Positions 9,330 to 15,925 of a DNA stretch of 18,230 nucleotides are shown here, piece after piece. Position 1 is the first letter of the stretch. Every line of letters starts with the position of its first letter. The stretch spans positions 1 to 18,230 of the forward strand of contig JAKBBE010000047.1 of NCBI GenBank assembly GCA_021826035.1. The letters run 5' to 3'. Below the pieces are notes generated by a model that saw only the letters and a program-made list of their open reading frames with translations, did no database searches and had not been told where the DNA came from. The translations under genes were made by a program, and so were the position numbers. The DNA is from Pseudomonadota bacterium (lineage in GTDB: Bacteria; Pseudomonadota; Gammaproteobacteria; Steroidobacterales; Steroidobacteraceae).

Positions 9330-10268
9330 TCAGCTTTGTGCGGGCTGCGATCCGGCAGTGCGCGGCGGCGCCAGATAGGTCGGCAGGAGCTCCAACAACG
9401 CGTGGCGCGCCAGTCCCAGGCGCTCGAATCCATCCTCGGCGCACACGCTGTCGCGCATCAAGGAGCGGAAATTGTCGAGCGTGAAGGGCTTGCCGGGCAG
9501 ACATCCGAGGATCACGCCCTGGAGCCGGGCGAGCGGGTCGGGCAGGCCAAAGAGGTGACAGGGAAGTCCGGCGACTGCGGCGGTGGTGCGCACGAGCTGC
9601 TCGAGGGTCATGATCTGCGGACCTCCGAGCTCGTAGGTCTGACCTATCGTGCTGCGCGTGGACAGCGCATGGGCGAAGGCAGCGGTGACATCACCGACGT
9701 AGACCGGTGCGAAGCGCGCCTGCGCACGGGCGAGCGGCAACCAGCCGTGCGACAGCCGCAGCAGGCCGGCGAAGCGGTTGGTGAGCGAATCGTCGGGCCC
9801 GAAGATGACCGAGGGTCGGAAGATCGTGAAGTCCACCGGCGCGGATGCGGCGTGCACCAGCGCCTCCGCCTCCGCTTTGCTGCGCAGGTACCGGCTGGGG
9901 CCGTGCGGATCGGCACCGAGCGAGCTCATGTGCAGCAGGCGGCGAACGCGACCTGCCTTCAAGGCGTCTATCAGCTTCGCGGTGAGCTGCACGTGCGCGC
10001 GCTGAAACGTATTGCCGCCGTGCTCATTCAAGATGCCGACGAGGTTGACCACCGCATCCATGCCCTCGACCAGCCGGTCAAGATCACGCCGGTCGTGCAC
10101 GTCGGCGCGGATCAACCGAACCGTCGGCAATACCTGCAAGGCCTGGTGCCGGTCCGGATGACGGGTCGGCACGCGTACCCAGTGGCCGGCGTCGCTGAGG
10201 CGGTTGACGAGCGCGGTGCCGACGAATCCGGTTCCGCCGAGGACGCAAATGTTCATCTGCGCTGCCAT
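9330..10268 (-). CDS. NDUFA9-like NAD(P)-binding protein (atypical short-chain dehydrogenase/epimerase family)
   Basis: This is a 312-residue Rossmann-fold protein of the extended or atypical SDR group that includes complex I subunit NDUFA9-like proteins and YbjT/YfcH-like proteins. The N-terminus carries the dinucleotide-binding GGTGFVG (11-17). D71-A-V-V-N-L-V-G follows, then M-S-S at 114-116, and Y127-L-R-S-K131 as the usual Tyr-Lys pair, then FRPSVIFGP typical of this family. The specific substrate cannot be read from sequence. ATG 10268 was chosen because GGAGAGGA (10278-10285) sits 9 nt upstream; ATG 10256, directly before NICVLGG, and TTG 10277 are alternatives. It is convergent with pbpC (28 bp between stops) and lies downstream of hsp20 on the same strand, separated by a strong hairpin. 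Confidence 0.85.
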   Translation of the reverse strand: MAAQMNICVLGGTGFVGTALVNRLSDAGHWVRVPTRHPDRHQALQVLPTVRLIRADVHDRRDLDRLVEGMDAVVNLVGILNEHGGNTFQRAHVQLTAKLIDALKAGRVRRLLHMSSLGADPHGPSRYLRSKAEAEALVHAASAPVDFTIFRPSVIFGPDDSLTNRFAGLLRLSHGWLPLARAQARFAPVYVGDVTAAFAHALSTRSTIGQTYELGGPQIMTLEQLVRTTAAVAGLPCHLFGLPDPLARLQGVILGCLPGKPFTLDNFRSLMRDSVCAEDGFERLGLARHALLELLPTYLAPPRTAGSQPAQS

Positions 10269-10315
10269 CGGTGCCAATCCTCTCCGCTACGCCGCACAGC
10301 GGCACGCGGCGAATT

Positions 10316-10354
10316 CTACGCCCCGGGGAGGCGTGCCGGCTCCCCGGGGCGTAG
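10316..10354 (-). terminator. Perfect 15-bp stem hairpin between hsp20 and the NDUFA9-like gene
   Basis: The arms CTACGCCCCGGGGAG (10316-10330) and CTCCCCGGGGCGTAG (10340-10354) are exact reverse complements with a 9-nt loop. It begins 10 bp after the hsp20 stop. Neither side has a clear T tract, so it may act as a transcription attenuator, a 3'-end stabiliser of hsp20 mRNA, or a terminator needing other factors. Confidence 0.6.
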
Positions 10355-10364
10355 CGTCGATCGG

Positions 10365-10802
10365 TCAGGCTGCGCGCACCTCGATGGTGCGCGGTTGCAG
10401 TTGCGGCTGCTTTGGAATCACCACTTCCAGCACGCCGTGCGCCTGCCGGGCGGCGATCCGTTCCACGTCAGCTCCCTCCGGCAGCATGAAGGAGCGCAAG
10501 AACGTCCCCGTGCGTCGCTCGAGGCGCTGGCGCGCATTACTCTGCGGCGCTTCGCGTGAGCGCTTCTCGCCGCGGATCGTGAGCAAACCCTGGTCGGCGG
10601 TGATGCGGATGTCTTTCGGTTCGACACCCGGAACGTCTGCGACCACCACGTAGCGTTCGGCTTCTTCGTGAATGTCGACCTGCGGGATCCACGCGGCGTC
10701 CGCCGCAGCGGCGCTCTCGTCGGTTCCCGTCGAAAACGCCTGATCCAGCTGGCGCTGCAGGCTGTCGATGAGCGTCCAGGGCTGATAGCGAACAACAGTC
10801 AT
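10365..10802 (-). CDS. Small heat-shock protein, Hsp20/alpha-crystallin family
   Basis: This is a 145-residue cytoplasmic ATP-independent holdase that binds unfolding proteins during stress. The N-terminal arm (1-38) begins with an aromatic RYQPWTLID segment. The alpha-crystallin domain spans about 40-131, with VDIHEEAERYVVVADVPGV at its start, TIRGEKRS in the middle, and the signature A-H-G-V-L-E-V-V-I-P-K (121-131). A C-terminal I-E-V (140-142) is the IxI/V anchor used in oligomer assembly. The start is ATG 10802 with a full GGAGGT Shine-Dalgarno 6 nt upstream (10809-10814). A sigma-32-like promoter lies about 60 bp upstream. It is divergent from nrdJa. Confidence 0.95.
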   Translation of the reverse strand: MTVVRYQPWTLIDSLQRQLDQAFSTGTDESAAAADAAWIPQVDIHEEAERYVVVADVPGVEPKDIRITADQGLLTIRGEKRSREAPQSNARQRLERRTGTFLRSFMLPEGADVERIAARQAHGVLEVVIPKQPQLQPRTIEVRAA

Positions 10803-10861
10803 GATTCAACCTCCAATGATAGTGATGTCAGGTTGTGGCACCGTGAATCTCGTTGGAACGG

Positions 10862-10889
10862 ATCTGTGGCCGGTGCGAAATTTTTCAAG
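10862..10889 (-). promoter_or_regulatory. Candidate heat-shock (sigma-32) promoter for hsp20
   Basis: On the minus strand CTTGAAA (10889-10883) matches the sigma-32 -35 element exactly. After a 13-nt spacer, CCACAGAT (10869-10862) matches CCCCATnT at most constrained positions. The predicted transcript would start about 50 nt before the hsp20 ATG. This is a motif reading only, but position and gene function agree. Confidence 0.5.
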
Positions 10890-11097
10890 CCTCGACAGCA
10901 ACGCCGGAGTGCCTCATCGAGCAGGGCGGCGGCTGTGCACAAGCTGTGGATTTTTGCCGGATACAATATCTTGGGGTTATGGGATCGACGGTCGGACCCC
11001 CCTTGTGGAAAAAAATCCCGCCCCCCGGACGGGCGACATTGCCATAACTGATTGTTTTAAAACGCATTAATAAATCACCCGCTGCGCGCCCAAAATC

Positions 11098-11126
11098 TTG
11101 ACGAAGAGGCAGGTGCTCATTAGGCT
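11098..11126 (+). promoter_or_regulatory. Candidate sigma-70 promoter of nrdJa-nrdJb
   Basis: TTGACG (11098-11103) is followed after exactly 17 nt by TAGGCT (11121-11126), which keeps the T1, A2 and T6 of the -10 consensus. An AT-rich tract lies just upstream. Transcription would start near 11133, leaving a leader of about 180 nt and placing the NrdR-like palindrome directly over the start. Confidence 0.45.
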
Positions 11127-11135
11127 CTTTACCCC

Positions 11136-11153
11136 GACACAAGATCTTGTGTC
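11136..11153. promoter_or_regulatory. NrdR-box-like operator, 18-bp perfect palindrome
   Basis: GACACAAGATCTTGTGTC is a perfect inverted repeat. Its inner 16 bp match the published NrdR box (acaCwAtATaTwGtgt) at all but two central positions. It lies about 180 bp before nrdJa, next to the predicted transcription start, where NrdR would repress. Confidence 0.65.
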
Positions 11154-11166
11154 TGCCCTCGGCGGC

Positions 11167-11182
11167 ACACGAGATCGCGCGT
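11167..11182. promoter_or_regulatory. Second, weaker NrdR-like box
   Basis: ACACGAGATCGCGCGT matches the upstream palindrome at 12 of 16 positions and starts 30 bp after it. NrdR boxes normally occur as pairs about three helical turns apart (31-32 bp), so the spacing nearly fits. Confidence 0.4.
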
Positions 11183-11313
11183 TCGGGGAGGCTCAGGGGG
11201 ATACAGGCTGTGGATCGGCGTATCGGCAGCTCCGGTGCGCGCAGCCCCGCGCTTTCCGCGCCGCCCGTATTCCCTGTGATCCGGTGTGCAGACACTAGGG
11301 GCGCCGCGGACAC

Positions 11314-13461
11314 ATGAATACCGTCGTGAAAATCGAATCTAAGGACATTGACGCCATTCCCTTCCAGGAGGCGTCAATCGACATTTGGGACAAGAAATAC
11401 CGTCTGACTGCGAAAGACGGTACGGCCATCGACAAGTCGATGGACGACACCTACAAGCGCGTGGCACGCGCGCTGGCGGACGTCGAGCGGGAGAACCTGC
11501 GCGATCATTGGAACGAGCGGTTCCTCTGGGCTCTGCGCCGTGGCGCCATCCCGGCCGGCCGCGTCACGTCCAACGCCGGTGCGCTCGAGCATAAGCCGGC
11601 AACCTCGACAATCAATTGCACCGTCTCGGGGACCATCGAGGATTCGATGGACAACATCCTCGGCAAAGTGCACGAGGCGGGCCTGACCCTGAAAGCCGGC
11701 TGCGGCATCGGCTATGAATTCTCCACACTCCGTCCGCGCGGAGCGTACGTGTCCGGCGCGGGCGCCTACACGTCCGGTCCGCTGTCGTTCATGGATATCT
11801 TCGACAAGATGTGCTTCACCGTCTCCTCGGCCGGTGGCCGGCGCGGGGCGCAGATGGGCACGTTCGACGTCGGCCATCCGGACGCCATGGAGTTCATCAA
11901 GGCCAAGCGCGAGAACGGGCGGCTGCGCCAGTTCAATCTATCGCTGCTGATCACTGATGAGTTCATGCAGGCGGTGCGCCAGAACAGTGAGTGGAAGCTC
12001 GCGTTCCCACTGTCGCGCAAGGAGTACGAGTCGGACCAGCCCGACCTTGCCGACGACAGCAAGTTCGTCTGGCGCGAGTGGCCGGTGCACGACAAGTATG
12101 TGGTCAATGAGCACGGACTGGTCGCTTGCAAGATCTACAAGACAGTGCCGGCGCGGCGCATGTGGGACGTCATCATGACGTCGACGTACGATTTTGCCGA
12201 GCCGGGCTTCATCCTCATCGACCGCGTCAATGAGATGAACAACAACTGGTGGTGCGAGAACATTCGGGCCACCAACCCGTGCGGCGAGCAGCCGCTGCCG
12301 CCTTACGGCAGCTGCCTGTTGGGTTCGGTGAACCTGACCCGCTTCGTACGCGACCCGTTCACCGATCATGCCCGCTTCGACTGGGACGAGTACCGCGAGG
12401 TCGTCAAGATCTTCGCTCGCATGCTCGACAACGTGGTCGAGATCAACGGCCTGCCGCTCGAACAGCAGCGTGGCGAAATCATCCGCAAGCGGCGCCACGG
12501 CATGGGCTTCCTCGGGCTCGGCAGTGCGCTCACGCTGCTTGGACTCAAATACGGCTCGGCCGATTCGGTGAAGTTCACCGAAGATGTCGCGCGTGAGATG
12601 GCGCTCGCCGGCTGGGAGGAGGCCCTTGAGCTCGCGCGTGAGAAGGGCCCTGCGCCCATCATGACTGAGCAGTTCACGGTCACCAGCGAGATGCTGCGCA
12701 AGCGCCCGGAGATGGCCCGTGACGGCTTGAAGATCGGCGATCAGGTGTCGGGACGCGTTCTGCACGCGAAGTACAGCCGATACATGCAGCGTATCGCGGA
12801 AATCGCACCGAAACTCGTCGAGCAACTCGCGGAGACCGGTGCGCGCTACACGCACCACACCTCGATCGCTCCCACCGGAACGATCTCACTGTCGCTCGCC
12901 AACAATGCGTCGAACGGCATCGAGCCTTCGTTCGCTCATCACTACTTCCGTAACGTGATCCGTCCAGGGCGCAAGACGAAGGAGAAGATTGGAGTCTGCT
13001 CCTTCGAGCTGCTGGCCTATCGCGAACTGGTCAATCCCAGTGCGACGCCGGATGCGAGCGCGGACCCGGAGAAGCTGCCGGATTACTTCATCGCTTCCGA
13101 GGACGTCACGCCGAAGCAACATGTCGACGTCCAGGCGGCCGCTCAGCGCTGGGTGGATTCGTCGATCTCGAAGACGGCGAATGTGCCCACCGACTTCCCG
13201 TACGAGCAGTTCAAGGACATCTACCTTTACGCCCACGAGCAGGGGCTCAAGGGCTGCACGACGTTCCGCTTCAACCCAGAGGCCTTCCAGGGCGTGCTGG
13301 TGAAGGAGCAGGACCTGAAGAACACGGTCTACAAATTTACCCTCGAGGACGGCACCATCGTCGAGGCGCGCGGTGACGAGGAGATTGAGTACGAGGGCGA
13401 GATGCACTCGGCTGCGAATCTTTTCGACAGTCTCAAGGAAGGGTATTTCGGCAAGTACTGA
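11314..13461 (+). CDS. nrdJa: Adenosylcobalamin-dependent ribonucleotide reductase, catalytic subunit NrdJa
   Basis: This class II reductase converts ribonucleotides to deoxyribonucleotides using a coenzyme B12-derived radical, with or without oxygen. It has 715 residues. The substrate-reducing cysteine pair is C102 (in INCTVSG) and C334 (in PYGSC). The radical finger-loop motif N321-P-C323-G-E325 contains the thiyl-radical Cys plus catalytic Asn and Glu. C323 and C334 are 11 residues apart, as in Thermotoga NrdJ (C322/C333). APTGTISLS and SNGIEPSF, and GCTTFRFN near the end, are family motifs. The final 60-odd residues contain no cysteine: the redox-active tail is on the separate downstream protein, as in Pseudomonas aeruginosa NrdJa/NrdJb. 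The start is ATG 11314 with only a weak purine stretch upstream. The leader carries a NrdR-like operator. Confidence 0.95.
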   Translation: MNTVVKIESKDIDAIPFQEASIDIWDKKYRLTAKDGTAIDKSMDDTYKRVARALADVERENLRDHWNERFLWALRRGAIPAGRVTSNAGALEHKPATSTINCTVSGTIEDSMDNILGKVHEAGLTLKAGCGIGYEFSTLRPRGAYVSGAGAYTSGPLSFMDIFDKMCFTVSSAGGRRGAQMGTFDVGHPDAMEFIKAKRENGRLRQFNLSLLITDEFMQAVRQNSEWKLAFPLSRKEYESDQPDLADDSKFVWREWPVHDKYVVNEHGLVACKIYKTVPARRMWDVIMTSTYDFAEPGFILIDRVNEMNNNWWCENIRATNPCGEQPLPPYGSCLLGSVNLTRFVRDPFTDHARFDWDEYREVVKIFARMLDNVVEINGLPLEQQRGEIIRKRRHGMGFLGLGSALTLLGLKYGSADSVKFTEDVAREMALAGWEEALELAREKGPAPIMTEQFTVTSEMLRKRPEMARDGLKIGDQVSGRVLHAKYSRYMQRIAEIAPKLVEQLAETGARYTHHTSIAPTGTISLSLANNASNGIEPSFAHHYFRNVIRPGRKTKEKIGVCSFELLAYRELVNPSATPDASADPEKLPDYFIASEDVTPKQHVDVQAAAQRWVDSSISKTANVPTDFPYEQFKDIYLYAHEQGLKGCTTFRFNPEAFQGVLVKEQDLKNTVYKFTLEDGTIVEARGDEEIEYEGEMHSAANLFDSLKEGYFGKY

Positions 13462-13493
13462 GCCGACAGACCCGCGCATTTCGGACAAAGCAC

Positions 13494-14264
13494 ATGACCA
13501 TCAAAATCGAGCGCAAAATCGTCAAATACCAGGTACAGAAGCCCGACGAGGCGCAGACCGAGAAGGCTGCGGTAGCGCAGGCGGCCAGCCCCGAGCCGGC
13601 ACCCGCCCCGACACTGCCGCCGTTGCCGACGACGACGACGGTCCGTGACAAGCACGGGCACATGGCGCAGGTCATTCGGATGCACGAGAAGCTCGAGCGT
13701 CCGGAAGTGCTGATCGGGTCGACGTATAAGATCAAGACACCGATCTCGGATCACGCCATGTACGTGACCATCAACGACATCGTGCTCAATGAAGATACCG
13801 AGTACGAGCAGCGCCGTCCGTTTGAGATCTTCATCAACTCGAAGAATCTCGACCACTTCCAATGGATCGTCGCTCTGACACGCATCATCTCCGCGGTATT
13901 CCGCAAAGGTGGCGACGTCACTTTCCTGGTCGATGAGCTGAAGGCAGTATTCGATCCGCGCGGCGGCTATTGGCAATCGGGCGGGAAGTTCATGCCCTCG
14001 ATCATCGCCGAGCTCGGCTACGTCATCGAGCGGCACCTACAGACGATCGGGCTGTTGCGCAAGCCGCAACTCGATCAGCATCAGCAAAAGATGGTCGATG
14101 AGAAGCGGGCCGAATATGAAGCGCGTACCCGACAGACGGACGCATTCGCCAAATCGGATTTTCCAGAGGGCGCCCAGTTGTGCGCGAAGTGCAGTACGGC
14201 TGCCGTAGTGATGATGGACGGCTGCATGACCTGCCTTAACTGCGGGGAGTCGAAGTGCGGGTGA
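13494..14264 (+). CDS. nrdJb: Class II ribonucleotide reductase accessory C-terminal subunit NrdJb
   Basis: This 256-residue protein corresponds to the C-terminal part of undivided class II reductases and is needed for activity of the split enzyme in P. aeruginosa. A short N-terminus is followed by a Pro/Ala/Thr-rich linker (about 16-48) and a TSCPD-type domain (about 70-190, including RPFEIFINSKN and GGDVTFLVDEL). The tail is a zinc-ribbon-like cysteine cluster: C230-A-K-C233, C244-M-T-C247, C250 and C255. The terminal cysteines are expected to relay electrons from thioredoxin to the active-site pair in NrdJa. It starts 32 nt after the nrdJa stop on the same strand, so the two are almost certainly one operon. 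The Shine-Dalgarno before ATG 13494 is weak. Confidence 0.92.
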   Translation: MTIKIERKIVKYQVQKPDEAQTEKAAVAQAASPEPAPAPTLPPLPTTTTVRDKHGHMAQVIRMHEKLERPEVLIGSTYKIKTPISDHAMYVTINDIVLNEDTEYEQRRPFEIFINSKNLDHFQWIVALTRIISAVFRKGGDVTFLVDELKAVFDPRGGYWQSGGKFMPSIIAELGYVIERHLQTIGLLRKPQLDQHQQKMVDEKRAEYEARTRQTDAFAKSDFPEGAQLCAKCSTAAVVMMDGCMTCLNCGESKCG

Positions 14265-14305
14265 CCTGTTGGATGCGGGGCAAGTAGACTCGTTGTGGGT
14301 TGACG

Positions 14306-14369
14306 CAAAAAGCTGGACTTGGACCCCATAAGGCCGGACTTCGGACCGCATAAAGCCGGACCCAGCCGG
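14306..14369. repeat. Three imperfect 21/22-bp tandem repeats, possible IS21-type terminus
   Basis: Units begin at 14306, 14327 and 14349 and share the core CATAAaGCCGGACyy; the first is more divergent (CAAAAAGCTGGACTT). The block is preceded by TGTGGGTTGACG from 14294. Terminal TG followed by several spaced copies of one sequence is the layout of IS21-family ends, but no matching transposase gene is present, so this is either a relic or coincidence. Confidence 0.4.
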
Positions 14370-14384
14370 TTCAATTGAAAATTC

Positions 14385-14410
14385 GCGGCGAGGGCTTCCC
14401 TCGCCGCTTT
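14385..14410. terminator. Bidirectional Rho-independent terminator downstream of nrdJb
   Basis: GCGGCGAGGG (14385-14394) pairs perfectly with CCCTCGCCGC (14398-14407) across a 3-nt loop. On the + strand it is followed by TTT, and on the minus strand by GAATTTTC, so it could stop transcripts from either side. It lies about 120 nt after the nrdJb stop. Confidence 0.65.
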
Positions 14411-14853
14411 CGATCAGCGGTCTTCTGCAGTGGCTCGTGATCGGCGCACGGTCCTGGTTAGACTCGTACGGAGGCGTTATTTGGGTCTCTTCGGGTTGAG
14501 AGACGCATTTCGCGCAAAGTTGTTCAGCATACGGGCGATCTTTGCATTCCCCTGATGTAAGTAGGCATTGATTCTGGCATCGGCCCGTCAGTTCGAGCGT
14601 CGCGCCAATCAACCTCCAAGCTGCTGCTCGTCGATCGAGTTGCGTGAGAAAATATCCGCAGATGATGTGAGGCGCTACAGGAACAGTTTTATAGTGCCGG
14701 GAACCTGATCAAGGAAAAGGATGCCTACGACCTTGAGCGCCTTCCTGGTCACCGTGATTCGGCATTCTGATCGAACTAAGGCGTAAACCGATTCAACATC
14801 CGCGCAACTCTTGGATTACGCTCGAGCGCATGCCGATGAAGTCCGCACTGGTT

Positions 14854-14897
14854 TGCGATCCTGTCGCATTGACTTCAACGTGCAGCGGGCGGCACGT
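14854..14897. promoter_or_regulatory. Two inverted repeats upstream of the sigma-54 promoter (candidate activator sites)
   Basis: TGCGA-N5-TCGCA (14854-14868) and ACGTGC-N8-GCACGT (14878-14897) are both exact inverted repeats. They sit about 95-135 bp before the predicted sigma-54 transcription start, where NtrC-type enhancer-binding proteins usually bind. Their link to a PrsR-type regulator is inference. Confidence 0.3.
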
Positions 14898-14963
14898 CGG
14901 ATTCCTTTACGTTTTTTGGTTGGCGATTGCCTTGACGCCGCCAACCCATTGATTTACAAGAGA

Positions 14964-14979
14964 TGGCATGCCGGTTGCA
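14964..14979 (+). promoter_or_regulatory. Sigma-54 (RpoN) promoter of the PEP-CTERM gene
   Basis: TGGCATGCCGGTTGCA fits the -24/-12 consensus TGGCACG-N4-TTGCA with a single mismatch and has the obligatory GG-N10-GC spacing. Transcription would start near 14990, about 30 nt before the ATG at 15020. RpoN together with the PrsK/PrsR two-component system is known to control PEP-CTERM proteins in other proteobacteria. Confidence 0.75.
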
Positions 14980-15019
14980 AACAGCTCCGCAGAGCAGTGA
15001 TACCGGGAAGGGTGGGGCC

Positions 15020-15925
15020 ATGAAAAAGACATTACTCGCCGGCGCCACGGTGCTGGCAGGGATCATTTCGGTCTCGGTCGCTTTGGCGGACCCGCTCTGC
15101 GCCTCCTCGTATGTATTCTCAGGCAGCGTCGTCGCATGCTCGGTGGGCGCCACCGGACTGTATGACATTACCGCAGCTGGCGGGCAGGGCGGCGGGAGCG
15201 CTTTCTCCACCCGCACTGGCGGGTTGGGCGCAAAGATCGGCGGCTATTTCAACCTGACAGCCGGGGAGGTTCTCGCCATTGCAGTAGGGGGCGCCGGTGA
15301 CACGGGCGGCGGCGGTGCTGCTGGCGGTGGCGGCGGCGGGAGTTTCGTGGTCGGGCCCGGCGACACCATCCTGGTGATTTCCGGCGGCGGAGGGGGCGGT
15401 ACCGGTTCGGACCACATGGGTAGCGGCGGCAACAATACTGAAAGCGCCGTTGGCGGGTTTCCGGGCGGCCTTGCCGACAACGGGCAGGGCGGCTTCGCGC
15501 CCATAAACGCTCCGCAGGGTAGCGCCGCCGGCGGAGGCGGCTTTTTCAGCAATGGTACCTCGAGCAGCACCGCCACCGGCGGCCAGGATTTCGCCAATGG
15601 ACTCAACGGCGGTGGCCCGGTCGCTGGCGGATTCGGTGGCGGTGGCGGTGGCTCCGAGGCTGTGATCGGAATAGGTGGCGGGGGCGGCGGCTATACTGGC
15701 GGTTCCGGCGGCGACGAGATATTCGCCGGCGGCGGCGGCGGATCGTTTGATGCCGGGATCTCGACCGATCCATTGACCCTGGAAGCCGCTATTAACCCGG
15801 GCAACGGCTACGTTGACATTGCTCCGGTCTCGCCCAGCCCTGTCTCGGAGCCCTCCTCGCTGGCGCTGTTCGCCCTCGGGCTGGTCGGACTCGAGGTCAT
15901 TCGCCGCCGGCGCCGCGCCGCATAG
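15020..15925 (+). CDS. Glycine-rich PEP-CTERM sorting domain protein
   Basis: This is a 301-residue secreted protein. A Sec signal peptide (about 1-23, ending VALA before DPL) leads to a short region with two cysteines (C27, C40), then LYDITAAGGQGGG and a very Gly-rich body (about 54-250) reminiscent of the ALK/LTK-type glycine-rich domain. The C-terminus is a complete PEP-CTERM signal: V-S-E-P-S-S (275-280), a hydrophobic helix (LALFALGLVGLEV), then RRRRR and two Ala. Exosortase (EpsH/XrtA type) recognises this signal; such proteins are usually exported with exopolysaccharide and help form biofilm or floc. ATG 15020 was chosen because the signal peptide starts there and GGAAGGGTGGGG precedes it. 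The promoter is sigma-54 type. The TAG stop abuts a truncated IS630 fragment, so its native terminator is missing. No exosortase gene is in the window. Confidence 0.88.
   Translation: MKKTLLAGATVLAGIISVSVALADPLCASSYVFSGSVVACSVGATGLYDITAAGGQGGGSAFSTRTGGLGAKIGGYFNLTAGEVLAIAVGGAGDTGGGGAAGGGGGGSFVVGPGDTILVISGGGGGGTGSDHMGSGGNNTESAVGGFPGGLADNGQGGFAPINAPQGSAAGGGGFFSNGTSSSTATGGQDFANGLNGGGPVAGGFGGGGGGSEAVIGIGGGGGGYTGGSGGDEIFAGGGGGSFDAGISTDPLTLEAAINPGNGYVDIAPVSPSPVSEPSSLALFALGLVGLEVIRRRRRAA

Larger units (their letters stand above)
10803..11313. other. Divergent hsp20-nrdJa intergenic region (511 bp)
   Basis: No convincing gene is seen here. The left end carries the hsp20 promoter and ribosome binding site. 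The middle has several TGTGGA-type sequences resembling DnaA boxes (10934-10942, 10945-10953, 11004-11012, 11209-11217). An AT-rich tract at about 11050-11077 precedes the nrdJ promoter and operator. Confidence 0.6.
14265..15019. other. Gene-poor stretch between nrdJb and the PEP-CTERM gene (755 bp)
   Basis: I recognise no protein-coding gene here, and by eye it is less GC-rich than the genes to its left. It holds an insertion-sequence-end-like repeat block (14294-14369), a strong hairpin (14385-14407), and on the minus strand a short open tail (14584 to 14477, ending LNPKRPK) that may be a gene remnant. Two short inverted repeats (14854-14868, 14878-14897) and a sigma-54 promoter (14964-14979) complete it. 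Confidence 0.55.

Noticed and set aside
9336..10559. Long + strand open frame across the NDUFA9-like and hsp20 genes
   Set aside because: It is antisense to two well-recognised proteins and shows no family motif of its own.
11133..11313. Cobalamin riboswitch in the nrdJ leader
   Set aside because: The leader is long enough to prompt the idea, but I see no B12-box-like sequence or the expected helices; NrdR boxes explain the regulation better.
14721..14786. A 21-codon ORF (MPTTLSAF...) with AAGGA five bases upstream
   Set aside because: Ribosome-site spacing is good but there is no recognisable peptide type, no terminator after it, and such a short frame is easily random.
14963..15019. Upstream extension of the PEP-CTERM gene to 14963
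   Set aside because: It would precede the signal peptide with 19 extra residues and run through the sigma-54 promoter; ATG 15020 has a ribosome site.
15180..15760. Repeated GGCGGCGG-type sequence as a DNA repeat array or CRISPR
   Set aside because: The repeats follow Gly codons in one frame with no regular unit or spacer; they reflect the glycine-rich protein.
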